Source: Pterobdella sp. o SKG-2022 (lineage: Eukaryota; Annelida; Clitellata; Hirudinida; Piscicolidae). From it: a stretch of DNA of 64,000 bases. The translations under genes and the position numbers were made by a program. Of the stretch, positions 48,801-61,273 are shown piece by piece (position 1 is the stretch's first letter; each line of letters begins with the position of its first letter). Below the pieces are notes generated by a model. That model worked only from the letters and a program-made list of their open reading frames with translations, was not told the DNA's origin and made no database searches. The stretch lies in NCBI GenBank assembly GCA_964035795.1, contig OZ038326.1, positions 957,803-1,021,802 of the forward strand. The letters are read 5' to 3'.

Positions 48801-51312
48801 TTCTCCAAGCTAATCTTGGCCTTCTTTTTCCTCTACTACCTTCAACCTCAAACCTCCACGCCTGCTTAACACAATCCTCATCCCTTTTTCTTACAACATG
48901 CCCCAGCCACCTCAAACTTCCTTGTCTCGCCATTTCAACAATCGTAATATCCAACCCAAATCTGACCATCAACTCTTGTATTCACACCATCAGCTAGCTG
49001 CATATTTCACTTTGCATGCTAATTCCAATATAATTTTGCACTATGTTTGCTTTTTCTGTTTCAGTGTTTTTTTATCTCAAGTTCTTCCATCTATTTCAAA
49101 TTTCACTATATAAAAATATTCCCGCTATCGCATTTCTATCGCTAACTACATTTCCACCTCCCCATCATCACTAAAAAATTTTAATCAACCTTTTACTCAC
49201 ACGCAATCCCATTAACTCTTCATCCACCACACCACATTCATCTCTCACCCACCACACCACCTATAGTGGACAACTTGAGGTCAGTGGCAGGAGCAATGAT
49301 GAATGAGCACTTCACACGTCAATCCAGGTTGGAGTTCCTACCTGTCATGTGGTCCTATGAAGAGCATCCTTCTAGAATCATCAAGTAAGTGATGTGGTGT
49401 TGTGGTGATGATGGTGGTGTGATGTGGTGTATAGTGGAGTGTTGTGGTGATGATGGTGGTGTATAGTGGAGTGTGGTGGTGATGATGGTTGTTGTTATGG
49501 TGGTTTGATGATGAAAAATGATGGAGTTGAATAAAGATATGTGCACTTGTTCTTCGAGTTGAAAAGGTGGTCAATTGTAGCTGGGTGTGTGCATTGTAGT
49601 GTTGAAGTATTAAAGTTTGACATTTCCTTTCACTATGAAACAGATATAACCCAATCTATTACCACCAAATGTAGATTCATATATACAAGGCAAATTATGT
49701 TCACAATATACATATTTACATATAACTATCACAACACATATAACCCACATACCACCATTTGACTCACATGCAACCATCCACAACAGTGACCTCAAGCCGG
49801 TGACCCTACCAAAGGTGGCCAAACTACGATCCCTCACCAACCAACTAATGCTCGACTCCTGCTTCTCCATCACTCGTGTCCAGGTGTTTGAGCGGTGTTG
49901 TGATTATTGCTATTATTACTTTCTCTTATTATTTTTTATTTATATTTTTGAAAATTTTTTTTTTTCGTTTTTTCGTTATTATTTTTTCATATTTTTTACT
50001 TCATAGTCATTAAGCAGTTGATAATGCAAATGATTTATAGGAGAGGTTTCTTTTTTCTCATTGCTTGCGACGTTGTGAAATTTTAACTTTTTCAAGATTA
50101 GGTTTTATTATGTCAGATAAGATTTTATCAATTAAGATCAAATAATATGCTTTTTTGTCTCTTTTATAATCATTCAAAATGTTTTGTAGTCTTATCTTTT
50201 CTGTTTATTCAATTTTAATTAGTCAGAGAAAGAATACATTACTTTGTAGCTTTATTTATATGACTTCAAAGCAGCATCTGCCAATCATCCAATCATATGA
50301 CTCATAACTTGTATTTAATTCACAGGAGTCATTGAAGCACTTATCACAGACCCTAAATGAAATGTATCACCTCTTCAAGACTCGCCACCAGTCATTTCAA
50401 GGGGGCGTGTCCATCATCTCTCACGGCTTTGGTATGCATTGCTTTTTAGCATCACCATTATTTGTGATACAAGATCACACGGCTTTCAATCTTCAGTTGA
50501 TGAATTGCTGTCTGTTAATAAGAATATTGTGGTACAACAGTGGAATGATATGATAGTTCAATCATATGTCCAACATCTCTAACTTGGATCGAAACAAAAA
50601 CCATCATCTTGAGTAATGCCCACAAGAGTCTTCGTTGATAATATAAACGGGGAAATACGGTTTTCATAAATTTTTATCAAAATTACTAAATTTTCAATAA
50701 ACCCGGTTGACGTCTTCATCAAGTAATGAGAGTAAAAGAGTTTATATAGTAATATTTGCTTGCTTTTATAAGTAAATGAACTAGAGATGAGGTGACATAA
50801 AATGAAGTGAATCAATTGGTTGGTTTGTGTATTTAATATTCACCCAATGACTCACCTTGTTCCAGGAAACTTACTGGTTTATGAGTTGTTGTCAAGGCAA
50901 CAAGACAACCACACTGCACAACCTCCGTGTAACAACAACATTACCCAATCTCTATGCAACAATATCTCACGCAACGACACCAACACATCACTTTCTTCCC
51001 TGGGTAGCAACATCAATGGAGGTTCATGTTAAGTCGTGTTTTTTATTTCATGTTATTACCTTTCGTTTTCATCGTTTTAAAAGTATATCTCTCATTTGTT
51101 AGTTTAATCATCAGCGTAAAAATACGATTTTTCAAAATAATTTCAAGTTCATAAGAACTTCTGTACATAACATAATAAACAAGTAATAACACAAAACAAA
51201 AAACATCACCAACACCACAGCACCACAGGACTTGGGTGAGTTGTTGGCGGAGTTGCAGTTGCAAGAGTTTGAGGACGTGTTCAACAGGGAGCATGTCGAT
51301 GTGCACACTCTT
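45832..51312 (+). CDS. SEC23IP: SEC23IP/DDHD-family protein, cut off in the SAM domain
   Basis: SEC23IP (p125) links COPII SEC23 with lipids at ER exit sites. In-phase exons: 45832-45976, 46127-46348, 46476-46757, 47410-47531, 47748-47819, 48066-48182, 48260-48320, 48449-48483, 49267-49384, 49787-49883, 50326-50431, 50866-51021, 51221-51312. The N-terminal 185 residues or so are Ser/Pro/Gln-rich. The WWE-like domain has 'LQPHWFYSTK', 'GGRYDVDMSKRERRSVYWKE' and 'HKRLTFSSGDSITIHNPDTI'. Then come 'VLKRGVDGIEDIP' and 'LVDHLVLV', 'RLEFLPVMWSY', 'FQGGVSIISHGFG' and a SAM start ('LGELLAELQLQEFEDVFNRE'). Two oddities: the exon with the HGIG segment should lie between 48484 and 49266 and is not found, and GxSxG reads S-H-G-F-G. 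The C-terminal DDHD domain is absent because the sequence jumps at 51486. DDHD1/2 are alternatives, but the N-terminus favours SEC23IP. Confidence 0.85.
47931..48060. repeat. (CA)n-rich low-complexity tract
   Basis: Interrupted CA repeats with a loose unit of about 40 bp ('cacacatacaggaggcatac'-like) in an intron of the SEC23IP-like gene, ending next to the exon at 48066. Confidence 0.85.
48335..48420. repeat. (TCTA)n-like microsatellite
   Basis: Degenerate TCTA/TTTA tetranucleotide tract in an intron of the SEC23IP-like gene. Confidence 0.85.
48645..49010 (-). mobile_element. LINE ORF2 C-terminal remnant with (TGA)n-type tail
   Basis: The minus strand encodes 'GSLRWLGHVVRKRDEDCVKQ' and 'GKRRPRLAWRNMIRK', then after a frameshift 'RRLGLNEDAYDRVKWRERVR', ending TGA at 48660. 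This is the conserved C-terminus of many RTE-like and related LINE polyproteins ('RWLGHV...GKRRP...W...I'). The 3' end continues into ATGATGATG-type short repeats (48645-48668), as RTE elements often do. It sits in the intron where the missing HGIG exon of the SEC23IP-like gene is expected. Confidence 0.8.
49380..49515. repeat. Minisatellite (GTGGTGATGATGGTGGTGTA-like units)
   Basis: Three or four imperfect tandem units built from gtggtgatgatggtggtg and tatagtggagtg, G/T-rich on the plus strand, just after the splice donor at 49385. The His/Thr-rich minus-strand frames here are products of the repeat. Confidence 0.85.
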
Positions 51313-51330
51313 GTCAGTTTTGTTGTTCTA

Positions 51331-51348
51331 TTATTATTAGTAGTAGTT

Positions 51349-51415
<67 letters not shown>

Positions 51416-51470
51416 GAGTAGTAGTAGTAGTAGGAGTAGTAGTAGTATGTATTTGTATTAGTAGTAGTAT
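51331..51470. repeat. (GTA)n microsatellite at the duplication junction
   Basis: About 40 GTA units with a few GTT and GGA interruptions, in the intron after the last SEC23IP-like exon (51312). The repeated 17136 block starts 15 bp after the tract ends. Confidence 0.95.
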
Positions 51471-51633
51471 ATTATTTCTAAAAATTTACTATAAAAAAAC
51501 TAAAACAATCGTGAAGAGATATCTAGATATAATTGAAAAAGTATTGGTTTTTTAATTACAAATGGATAATTAAAAGTCTAAAAGTCAGTAATATCAGAAG
51601 ACAATGGAATTTAATTGGGCTGACCAATTGCAG

Positions 51634-54600
51634 GCGTTTGCAAAGACATACCGATCGGTTACTCAGAAAAAAAAGAAAAAACGCAAAAAAACCAACTCAG
51701 CATGATAAAAAATGAAGAAAAAACCGAGAAAAATGAGTCAAATGAAAATTTTTTCAGACTTAAAAAACTGAGAAAAAAAATTTTTGAAAAACTGACACAA
51801 ACCTCCATAAATGAAAAGCGCAATAAAACAAAATGGAAAAAGTTTAATTGTCAAAATAACAACAACGACTCTGCATTATACAACCATTCCGATATCATCA
51901 CAAGCTTTTTCAGAAATAAAAAGCTTAATTCAGCCCGTAAAAAACCTCCAAATGATAGCGTACAAAAGGCAGAAAATACAACTAAAAGAACCGTAAAGGC
52001 ATCTAGTGTCGTTACAAGACTCACAGCTGCAACAAAATTTGTCACGGAAAAAACCAAACGAAAAGCTCAAGATTCTAAAATCAAATCAAAAAAACGTTCC
52101 ATCAAATTTTTCAACTACATCAAAAAGCTCAGACCAAGCCATCATCCCCCATCAAAAACCCCCAAGAACCATCCCAGACACCAACCACTATTCCACCCAC
52201 CCCCAAATCACTACTTTCCCAAAAACTTCATCTCCCCATTCCGGGCTGGTAGGTTTGACTCCATGACCACTCTAGCCTGCTACACTGAACTTCTATCGCT
52301 ACAATGTCAGTGGGATGAAGTGATCGTAGTTCCGTCAGCCCTCTATGGCCGCATGAACATCAACAGGTACGGAGTTCGTGTGGCTTTGTTTGATTATTTT
52401 TTTATGATGATTGTTTCCATTATTATTTTTATGATGATTTTTTCAATGATTTTTTATGATTTATTTATAATTATATTTATTTTATTATGTTTGTTTTATC
52501 ATTATTGTTTCCAGTTTATGAGAATGTGTTTTCTTTTTCATATATTTTTTCTTATGAATATTTTTAATTTATCATAATTTCGAAGTAATTTATCATAATT
52601 ATTTTTAACTTATCATAATTTTTTTTTTATTATGAGTCAAAGTTGTATTAAAATTGTTTTCAATTTGGAGAGCTTCAGCAGAACACAATGCGATATCCCA
52701 AAGACGTGATCAACTCAAATTTCTTACGCCATTTATAAATCATTTTGTTTGTTCTTTTGTGGTTCTTGTTTGTATTTTTTTTTTGATGTTTTAAACATTT
52801 TAAATCGTTTATATTTTGATATTATCTTTTTTTTGCAATTTGTATTTCTACTATTTCCATGTTGTTTATAATAAATCTTTCCAGCACATCTCTTCTTTTC
52901 TACCTGCATCGCAATCTTATAATAATAATCCTTAGTTTATTATTTGTTTTATTTTGTTTGTTTTTGATTGGTTGCATCACTAGCTTACTGAAGCTCAGTG
53001 ATGGGTTGATGAAAAAGTGGTTGGTACTGAAAGGAAAAAATGAAAGTTTTGATGGAAAAAGTATTTTGAAGCACCGTTAATCTGTATATCAGCAAAATTT
53101 CATCGGCCATAATTATATTTTAAAAAATCAATACAAAAAATTTAATTTTCTCGAATTTCATGGTCAAATTAGCGACATTTTGAATTTAAAGCAAAAAATA
53201 GCTTTGAAGGTAACTTTTATAAGATAAGAAGAATAATAGATTGGCCAGTTTAAAAGAAATAATGTTTGATTGATCGTTTGGCGTTGTTATTACATTTCAC
53301 GACTCATTTGAACATCAGTAGATAGCTAACTTCATTCATTCATTCATTCATTCATTCATTCATTCATTTTTATTCAATTTTCCAATCACTTATTGGAGCG
53401 TTTTTTTCTATCGTTAGTGCTTTAATGCTCAACTTTTTCTATTTAATTTATTAAGCCAGTCGCTTATGAGTTATAAACAATCGGACGGATGTGCACTAAT
53501 TTTACGAATGGTCTATTTTATCGATGCCTTTATAAATTGATGATTACATTGGAAGAATAAACAGAGTAAAAATATATAAATTTTGAGAAATAAATAAATA
53601 AGATCAGTGGGACGAGAAATTTTTTAAGCTTGGAATATTTGAAAAGTTTATAAAGGACACAAAAGCTCTGTTGTTATAGAGTTATCATAAGAGCATTTTT
53701 GCTTTTGATGTTATTTATCTTTGAAAATTGCACTGAAAATAAACTTGGAATCAAAATTAAATGATATCATGGGATAGATGGAGCATCAGAAAACAAAGAA
53801 CAATTTTATTGACCTTTTATCGTCCGTTCATTAACCAAATAAAAAACACTCGGTGTAATTTGAAGGTTTGAAATATTTAAAATAAAGTTATACAACTTTT
53901 GAAGGAATTTTGAGATAATATGAAGATGCGAAAGCTTTCCTAGAGAACGTCTGCTTGAAACTGGTTTGGAGTTCTGCGCTACGTAAATTATGAATATAAC
54001 AAAAATAATACAAAAAATAATAATAATAACAGCAAAAATAATTCTTTTATAGGTTTATAGTAAATACTTTATAAGAGCCCTAAATAAAACCATTCTTCTT
54101 CCCGCTTAAAAGCACTAGCTTTGCTAACAATTCAATTTCTGAGGGAAGCAATGGAGAGAAGGAAGGAGTTTGAAGCTTAATAAGAGAAAATATGTAGTAG
54201 ATGTTTCAATTACCTAGCGAAAATGCTAGAAGGTTTTTAAAATATTGTTGTTGTTTTGATATTGATGCTCTGTTTTCAAAAGTATTGGAGGTGCGCTATC
54301 TATGTTGCCTAGATTACTTCATAGTTCTGTGGTTGAGTATGATGGCTTAGGACCGAGGCTTTGAATGGTGTGCTTCTATATCACCTTTTCAATGAGTTTT
54401 TCTTTTCTTATTTGATTCATTATATTTGTAGTTGAAGTGCAGATAAACATCAAAAGTCTTTTATTGTATATCAGATTTGGATTTATGGAAGATAAAACAA
54501 GTGCCAAACGACCAGACGCGAAAACGAACCCCGACAATTGGTTCGCGCAGAATTGAGTGAGCTACAACAATAAAATCGCCATAGTAAATTTTAGAGAAGA

Positions 54601-57600
54601 TATTCAGCGTGCTTAACCTTTGATTTACAATTAGTTTCAAAAACGGATAAAAGTAAATTTCCATACAGATGGGTAAACGGTTATGGATATTGGGCCGAAA
54701 GCAATGGATTCAGTGACCCTTTTAACAATAAATTGAGCAGCAAAATTGCCTTGATGCGAAAGCATCCATTGAAAAATTCTTTTTTTTTATTTGAAAATCA
54801 ATTTAGCGTATTTTAATGTCTATTAAATGAAATATATTTGGGTAATATTTAAATTCTGGGTGATATTATGGTGTGTCGGTTTAGAATCTTAAACCAAGAT
54901 TGGACCGTATTAATGTTATATTTCAAAAGTTATTGTATTGAATTTATAATTTTTTATATGAGATAATTTGATTTTGAAGCTCTTGAAGTATAAATTTAAT
55001 TAAGCTTGGGGTAGGAAGATTTTGATGGAATAGTTCTGGATCTTTTACAGCGAACTTCTAGAAATCACAGCACTTTTCATGACAAAAAAATAAAAATTTT
55101 AATTAATTTGAATAAAGTTTAAAATAATTTTTTAAAAACCCATATTAATTATTTTTTGCAAGCAAAACTTACATTAAACCAAGTGAGAAAAATTGTGGAT
55201 GTATTAGTTTTCATTGAAAACCTTCTTGCGTTTCTTCAGATGATAATGTGTACTTTCCATTTCCTTTTGTAATTGAATCACAATTCGAAGCTGATATAAC
55301 TGCTTCATTCAATGTTCAATTTCTCAAAACTTGCATTTATGGACTGTAACTATTTCATCAATAACGCGAGTAATTTTTAAAAATGAGGTTTGTATCAAAA
55401 TTCATTTAATATATCAACTAAAAGTAACAAAAAAAAGCTAAAAGATTAAAAAATTATTTGAAAATAATAATTAAAAAAAAATATTAAATGAAATGATAAA
55501 AAAATCATATCTTACTCTTACTCTATAAATAAGCTTACTTTGAGCACCAAATGGCTATCAAATGACTGTTGGTTGGTTTCCTGCTCTAATGCTTCCATTA
55601 TTTTACTCGATTTTCTTTAATTCTTTATAATTATCGTTGTCTTTTTAGCTTTCAACCGATTGCTTAGTTATGTGTATAATTTTTAATGGGTTTGTCTTTT
55701 TAGATGAGGTTTTGTGGCAGGTTTTAACTTTTATTTCACAAATGATTCAACTTTCAAACATATATAGAAATTATAAAGCACCGATCTTAACAAGACTTAC
55801 CCAAACCCAAACTAACACTAATCATCACATGCCTCCACTATCAACACAAACCTATAAGCACAACTCCACCTCTCCACTAATAATCCCCATATAACTATCA
55901 CGCCCTCTTCTCTCTCAATCAGATGCATGCAACAGAACTTTGGCTTTTTGGGATGCGCGCAGGATGTAAGTTTCCACGTGGAAGGCCGGTGTGGTGGTAG
56001 AAGTTTTTGTTCCTTTAGAGTGATGGATGATTCTTTCTATGGACTGCCACCGTGCCATGGAGATCTCAACTCATATCTGGAAGTACAACACTACTGCGCC
56101 AAGGGTCGGTAGATTGATTGGGTTTGATAAGTGTGAAACGAATCGTTTTGGGTTTGTATTACTTTCATATTTTTAGCATTGTTTCTATAAGGATTCAGTT
56201 ATTGAACTGTAGTTGCAAAGATTTATCAGAAATGTAGTCGAAAATTGACTGACTACCATTTCAAAAATTCTAGGTTCATTTTTCTTCTTTATAAAATTGC
56301 TTAAGTATATGGAGTAAAACAGTTACAACTGATCTTTTAGTTTAGTAGTTAAAATAAAATAAAAAAATAAGTAAAAAAGCATGCGATGTTTCTTAAATGG
56401 TTTTTGTTCAAAATGTGAGCGTAAGACGTGAATTTCAAAAACATTGTTAAGGTCGAAATAACTCGACTTAAATGCCAAATATGTTGTATTTAAAACGTTT
56501 TATTGCAGTGCTGATCTCAACGGTAAAAGATTGCAAAAGAGTAAACGAAGTGTCTTACCATCTACCACACCACACCACCTACTTGGCGTCTCCTGCCTTT
56601 TCCAGATCATCCTACGAGAAGTACTGCCTCCAACAGTATTATGGAACCAGTAATACAAGCCCCAACACAAAAGAATCGGAAGATTTTATAAATATTCACG
56701 CAAATAAATCAAAAAGTATTTTAATTAAGGCCACTTTTGATTCATATGGCAAAAGTTTTTCTAATGATACGAACCCTTTTGATATAATTTCAGCAAATAA
56801 AGTGAAGTTTTTTAAATGGAGCTTAATTGCTCCCAAGGGTCAGCAAATTTCCGTAGTTTTAATTGAATTTAAAAGTCTTTCACCTACGTCAGCATCAAAC
56901 AATTCTCATATGAGGCAAGAAAAGAAAAAACAGCATCAAAACGACTTCTGTGCGTTTAATTACTACGGCTTTGTGACTGAAAAAAAAGAAATATCAAGTC
57001 TTTTTTATGAGAAATTCAACGAGAAAAAGCTTTTAGTTGAAGGAAATATATCTTATCTACAAAAACACCCAAACATCGGTCTTTTGTGCCAAAATGAACC
57101 CTTTGTTTACGAAAGTGCTTCGAACTTTTTAATGATTTTATTGAGAGACAATCCTAGCGAGGAGACTGATAGAAGCAGCTTTTTAATACGTGTTGAAAGT
57201 GAGATTTGATTCTTAGCAATTTTATGTTGTGAATCTTTACATGATTGTTTGATTAGAGTTTTTACAAATTTTGAAATAATTATAAATTTCAACTCGCTTC
57301 AACTATACAAGCACGGCTTGTCGCTTTTGTTTTACTTCTTCTCCCATTAGAAATAATAGTTATAACAATCCGACTAAACAAACCCTCATTCAAAAACCAT
57401 CCATAAACACTCGCACAACAGTCACCGGCTGCTTAGACGAAACTCCGCCGTATAATGGCTGGGTGGAGAGGGATGGAAAAAGCTTAAAAATGGGGTGTGA
57501 TGGAATGGATTTTAAATGGGAGTTACTATGCGTTGATAATGAATGGACTGGAATGAGATGGGACTGTGATGAGCTTTTTCAAAAGTAACTTCTACGACTG

Positions 57601-58259
57601 ATTTCGTTATCATCGTATTCAGTGCTTAAATGAACGTTTTGTATACTCATTGTGGCATAGAATGTTTATTTAGAAAAAAGTAATAGTCAATTCTGTTGTT
57701 ATAATGAAGTTTACCATTTCACTCAATTTTCAACTTCTTTGTAATTCTGTGTACATATTAAAGTTTTTGAAAATATTTTATTTGTAATAATATTTTCAGA
57801 AAATTAGAAAGCCAACCAGTTTTTAATTATGACTTCGAAAAGAGTTTGGAAGAAGAGAAAGAAAAAAAGGCTTTGTTATATGAAGGTCATCACTTTTGAA
57901 ATTTTCGATTAAAAAACTAAATTTTGATTCAAACAATTACAGACGAATCCGTTAAGAACTTTGTGCTTTCATTAGGTTGGTGAAAAAAAATAAATTTCGA
58001 ATTTGTAAAAAACTGGCAGCGGTGGGATTCGAACCCACGCCTCCGAGGAGACTGGTGCCTTAAACCAGCGCCTTAGACCGCTCGGCCACGCTACCACCCC
58101 GCAATGATGCACTAATTGATATAGAATTTAATATTTCTAGGTGTTTTAATTTTGGCTGCTCTCTCATCCTCAACTTCCATATGTTTTATGGTTTTTATCG
58201 TAAGAAAAGTTGTTATTTATAAAAGGTTATTTATTTCATTTTTAAAACCATACGTTTAA
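51634..58259 (+). CDS. SUEL-lectin, CUB, sushi membrane protein, copy 2
   Basis: Exons 51634-52366, 55923-56104, 56509-57198, 57422-57584, 57800-57885, 57943-57975 and 58141-58259 are identical to the gene at 17284-23909, with the same lectin, CUB-like, sushi-like and TM segments. The repeated block starts only 148 bp upstream of the first recognised exon. If the real first exon (signal peptide) lies before 17136, this copy lacks it and would have no promoter of its own. Not broken otherwise. Confidence 0.72.
53331..53368. repeat. (TTCA)n microsatellite, copy 2
   Basis: Same unit number as copy 1 at 18981-19018. Equal length at such a fast-changing locus argues for a very recent copy or an assembly artefact. 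Confidence 0.9.
58014..58095 (-). tRNA. tRNA-Leu (anticodon AAG), copy 2
   Basis: Identical to the gene at 23664-23745: A and B boxes, long variable arm, loop TTAAGGC with anticodon AAG, and a T6 terminator downstream. Antisense in intron 6 of the second SUEL gene copy. Confidence 0.97.
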
Positions 58260-58754
58260 CAACAATAATAACTTTGTAAACCTTTAAGAATGTTCGAAAA
58301 CAGATTTTTATCTAGAATTAGTTAATTTTTTTAGTTAAAATTGAAATTTATTTGAACTTTTAAAGAAAATGTGATGCAAGAAAATCAATGGCAAGCCAAC
58401 ACCCAACGTCTATCACCTCCAATCTCTTTCTTCAATAGTGTCTTTCAGAAGAAAAATTTTAATGAATTCGTGAATTGTTATTGCAAAATTTTTATACTTT
58501 CCTTTGTTTATTTTTTTAAATTAATTTCTGTTAAATGAATAGAACTTTTACAAACAAATCTATCCTTCTTTCTGTTAGTCCCGAATATCTTATTTAATGT
58601 ACATAAAGCTCTTAGTTAATTCTAGCATAGACTTGAATAAAAAATTATATATTCTTCAATGAAGATCCAAAAAACAAAATTAAAAAATCGACAAACATTC
58701 ACAAAGTCATATCCTTTGGCGGAAACTATTTGCAAACAAATTTTAAATTCTTTT

Positions 58755-60424
58755 TCAATCTCTCGATTTTGATTCAAAAGATGTCTTAAAGAAAAAATAT
58801 TCTTTTCCCAGACTTAATTTTTTACACATCAAACCAAAGCTCCTGTACGCCATTTTTGGATCGTAGGCGCTCCAGCCGTGAGAAGTGCAGAAATAGGGTT
58901 GTTGGACCGGAGATTCTATGCATACCTGACGTGTGTTGAAACTCATTGTCATTGGGGTTTTGTCGTTTGATGATTAAATATCATAACGAACTGATGTTAA
59001 AAGCTGGCGATGAAATTCGGGTCATTATGAATTTTAAAATTTCGTTAGTGCTAATCAATAAAAGTAACTTTTGGAAAATAAAATTGACATGTTATCTATT
59101 AAAATAACATATATCAGACCGACCAGGGTGTTTTGGACTTGGAATCCTAGCACTAGCGCCTTCTTATCGTGATCTTCTTTCACAAAAACCAATGTCATCT
59201 CATTTATTTTCTCCTTCGTTTTCATCTTTTTGCAACCAGAAAGAATTAATTTTTTTTCAAATTTTGTATTTTTTCCAAGTTTTATTTCATTGGTTTTGCT
59301 GTTTCCCTCAGTTTGCACTTTTTTGTTTTTTTCTTTGAAATCTTTTGCCGTGAGTTGTTCAATGTTTTTAAAAAATCTTTCTCCAGTTTGGATAATCGTT
59401 CCTTCAAAAAATTTCAAAATTCGTTTCGCAAAACTTTGAAAATACTGTTATAACATAACAAATGAAGTTTGAAATAATTATAACCTGTTCACCATAGAAT
59501 TCCATACCCAGATTATATTATAAGATTTCATAAAAAAAGCTATATAATTATTTCTGGGTTTCTCAATCTCATAAAGTATATTTCTATCGCTAGGTGTCGC
59601 AAATATTATTCATGGTCAAGAAAATCTAACAACTTAGCATAAAAACCAATCCCACCTTTTTTGAATCTTTCTATAACACATGGATTTTGTGAATAATCTG
59701 TTACGAGACTATCAACGTTTTTATCGAGTTTTTCTTCCTTGCCCTTTTCTTTAGTCCACCCATCAAATTTCCTTTGATTCTCGACGAAAAGTTGGAATTT
59801 TTTTTGCTTGTAAGTAAATGGATAGTAGTAACTTTTCAGCCATCCATCAATCATATCTTTCGATATTGTATCCTCATTAAAATTTGGGTTCTCATATGAG
59901 CTGTTAACTCCTAGAATATTTCTTTTTTTAGCCAACACATCATAACCAGTATTTCTATCGTTATTTTTGTCGCATATTTTTTTCCACTCGTAAGAAATGC
60001 CACCAGAATTAAAGTCTTTATAAAAATATGGGTAATTTTGGTGATGGAAACATACTTTCTCAACCATTGTTTCATGCTGGTTGGAGCATGGAGGGTTTTC
60101 TTTTATGTAACTTACCTTTTTAAACTGTTTTTGCAGATGAAATGAAAGAAAAGCTCTGTTTTTGGAATTTTTCCCGAGAATAACTCTTTCAGAAACCTTT
60201 GAAAATTTGAACTTTTCCATCTGGTCAAGAGTATTACAATCTGGTTCTTTGCAAATTTTTTGCTGAAATTTTATTTTATGTTTCACTGCAGTCAACAGGT
60301 TAAGTTTTGGAAAACTTGAATCTTTTGACTTCGAGATTTTCATTTTACCTTCATAATATATATTTTGACTACTTTTTCTCAACTGACAGAAATAGTTGGG
60401 TGGAGTCAAGTGTTTGATTGACAA
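58755..60424 (-). CDS. Unidentified minus-strand exons, copy 2
   Basis: Copy of the three open stretches at 24405-24602, 24705-25094 and 25256-26074, here 58755-58952, 59055-59444 and 59606-60424. Same ambiguities: an alternative AAG|GTAAGT donor in the largest frame and no recognised domain. Confidence 0.38.
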
Positions 60425-61273
60425 GTGGGCGTGTTTTTAAAACTAAAACTATACAAGCTTAAAAAATTTAACAATAATATCTTGATATGGTTAAAATGAG
60501 AGAAATAAACCAAAACGCAGGATTTAGTTAATTCCTTAAACACCTGAGAGGATTATGTAACTACAAGGCTTCTTTGGAGAGATTCAATTAAGCAAAGCTC
60601 AAATATGAAGATATTAAACCATTTCAAACAAATAACGGAGGATTATCGAATTCAAATTTTTGAATCTGTTTTATTAAACTGCATGCCCACTTCAAACCAC
60701 TTCGTCTCCAAGCGATTTTAATTAAAAAATAAATTGAATCACTACTCAAATTTACAGCATAACATACCATTATGAAAAATAGCTTAAATTATTGTTGTGA
60801 TTTGATTTATTTTACATTAAAACCAGTCATAAAACATTGCGTGTGAACGGTATATTTCAAAGCTTCCTTCACAAAACTCCTCTTTTGATACATCCGCCAA
60901 ACATCAAAAATGCGCATGCTTCAATTCTTTCCAAATATCTCTATTTAAATAAGATTTTATCATATTTATTTAAATAAAAGCTCATTAAGAATTTTATAAT
61001 TAACACTACACATCCCCACTGTTACCTTTAATTTTGTTTACTTACCTGTATGCACATGAAATTGAATTTTTACCGAATTACAAGAAACTTTTTTGAAAAA
61101 TTAAATTACGGAAATTTTTTAAAGCAAAATATCCCTTAAAACATTCATCGCTATCAAATCATGCTTTGAGAAATTAAAACATATGATAATTTGAAACACA
61201 ACATAATCCTAAAAAGTTTATAGCAAGTTCATTCTCAAACGACCACTGAAGTGGCTGGGTGCCAGCAACCTTC

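Noticed and set aside
49338..49574. His/Thr-rich minus-strand frames
   Set aside because: Product of the GTGGTGATG minisatellite.
51232..51555. Poly-valine frame of 107 codons
   Set aside because: The real SAM exon ends at 51312; the rest is the (GTA)n microsatellite and the repeat junction.
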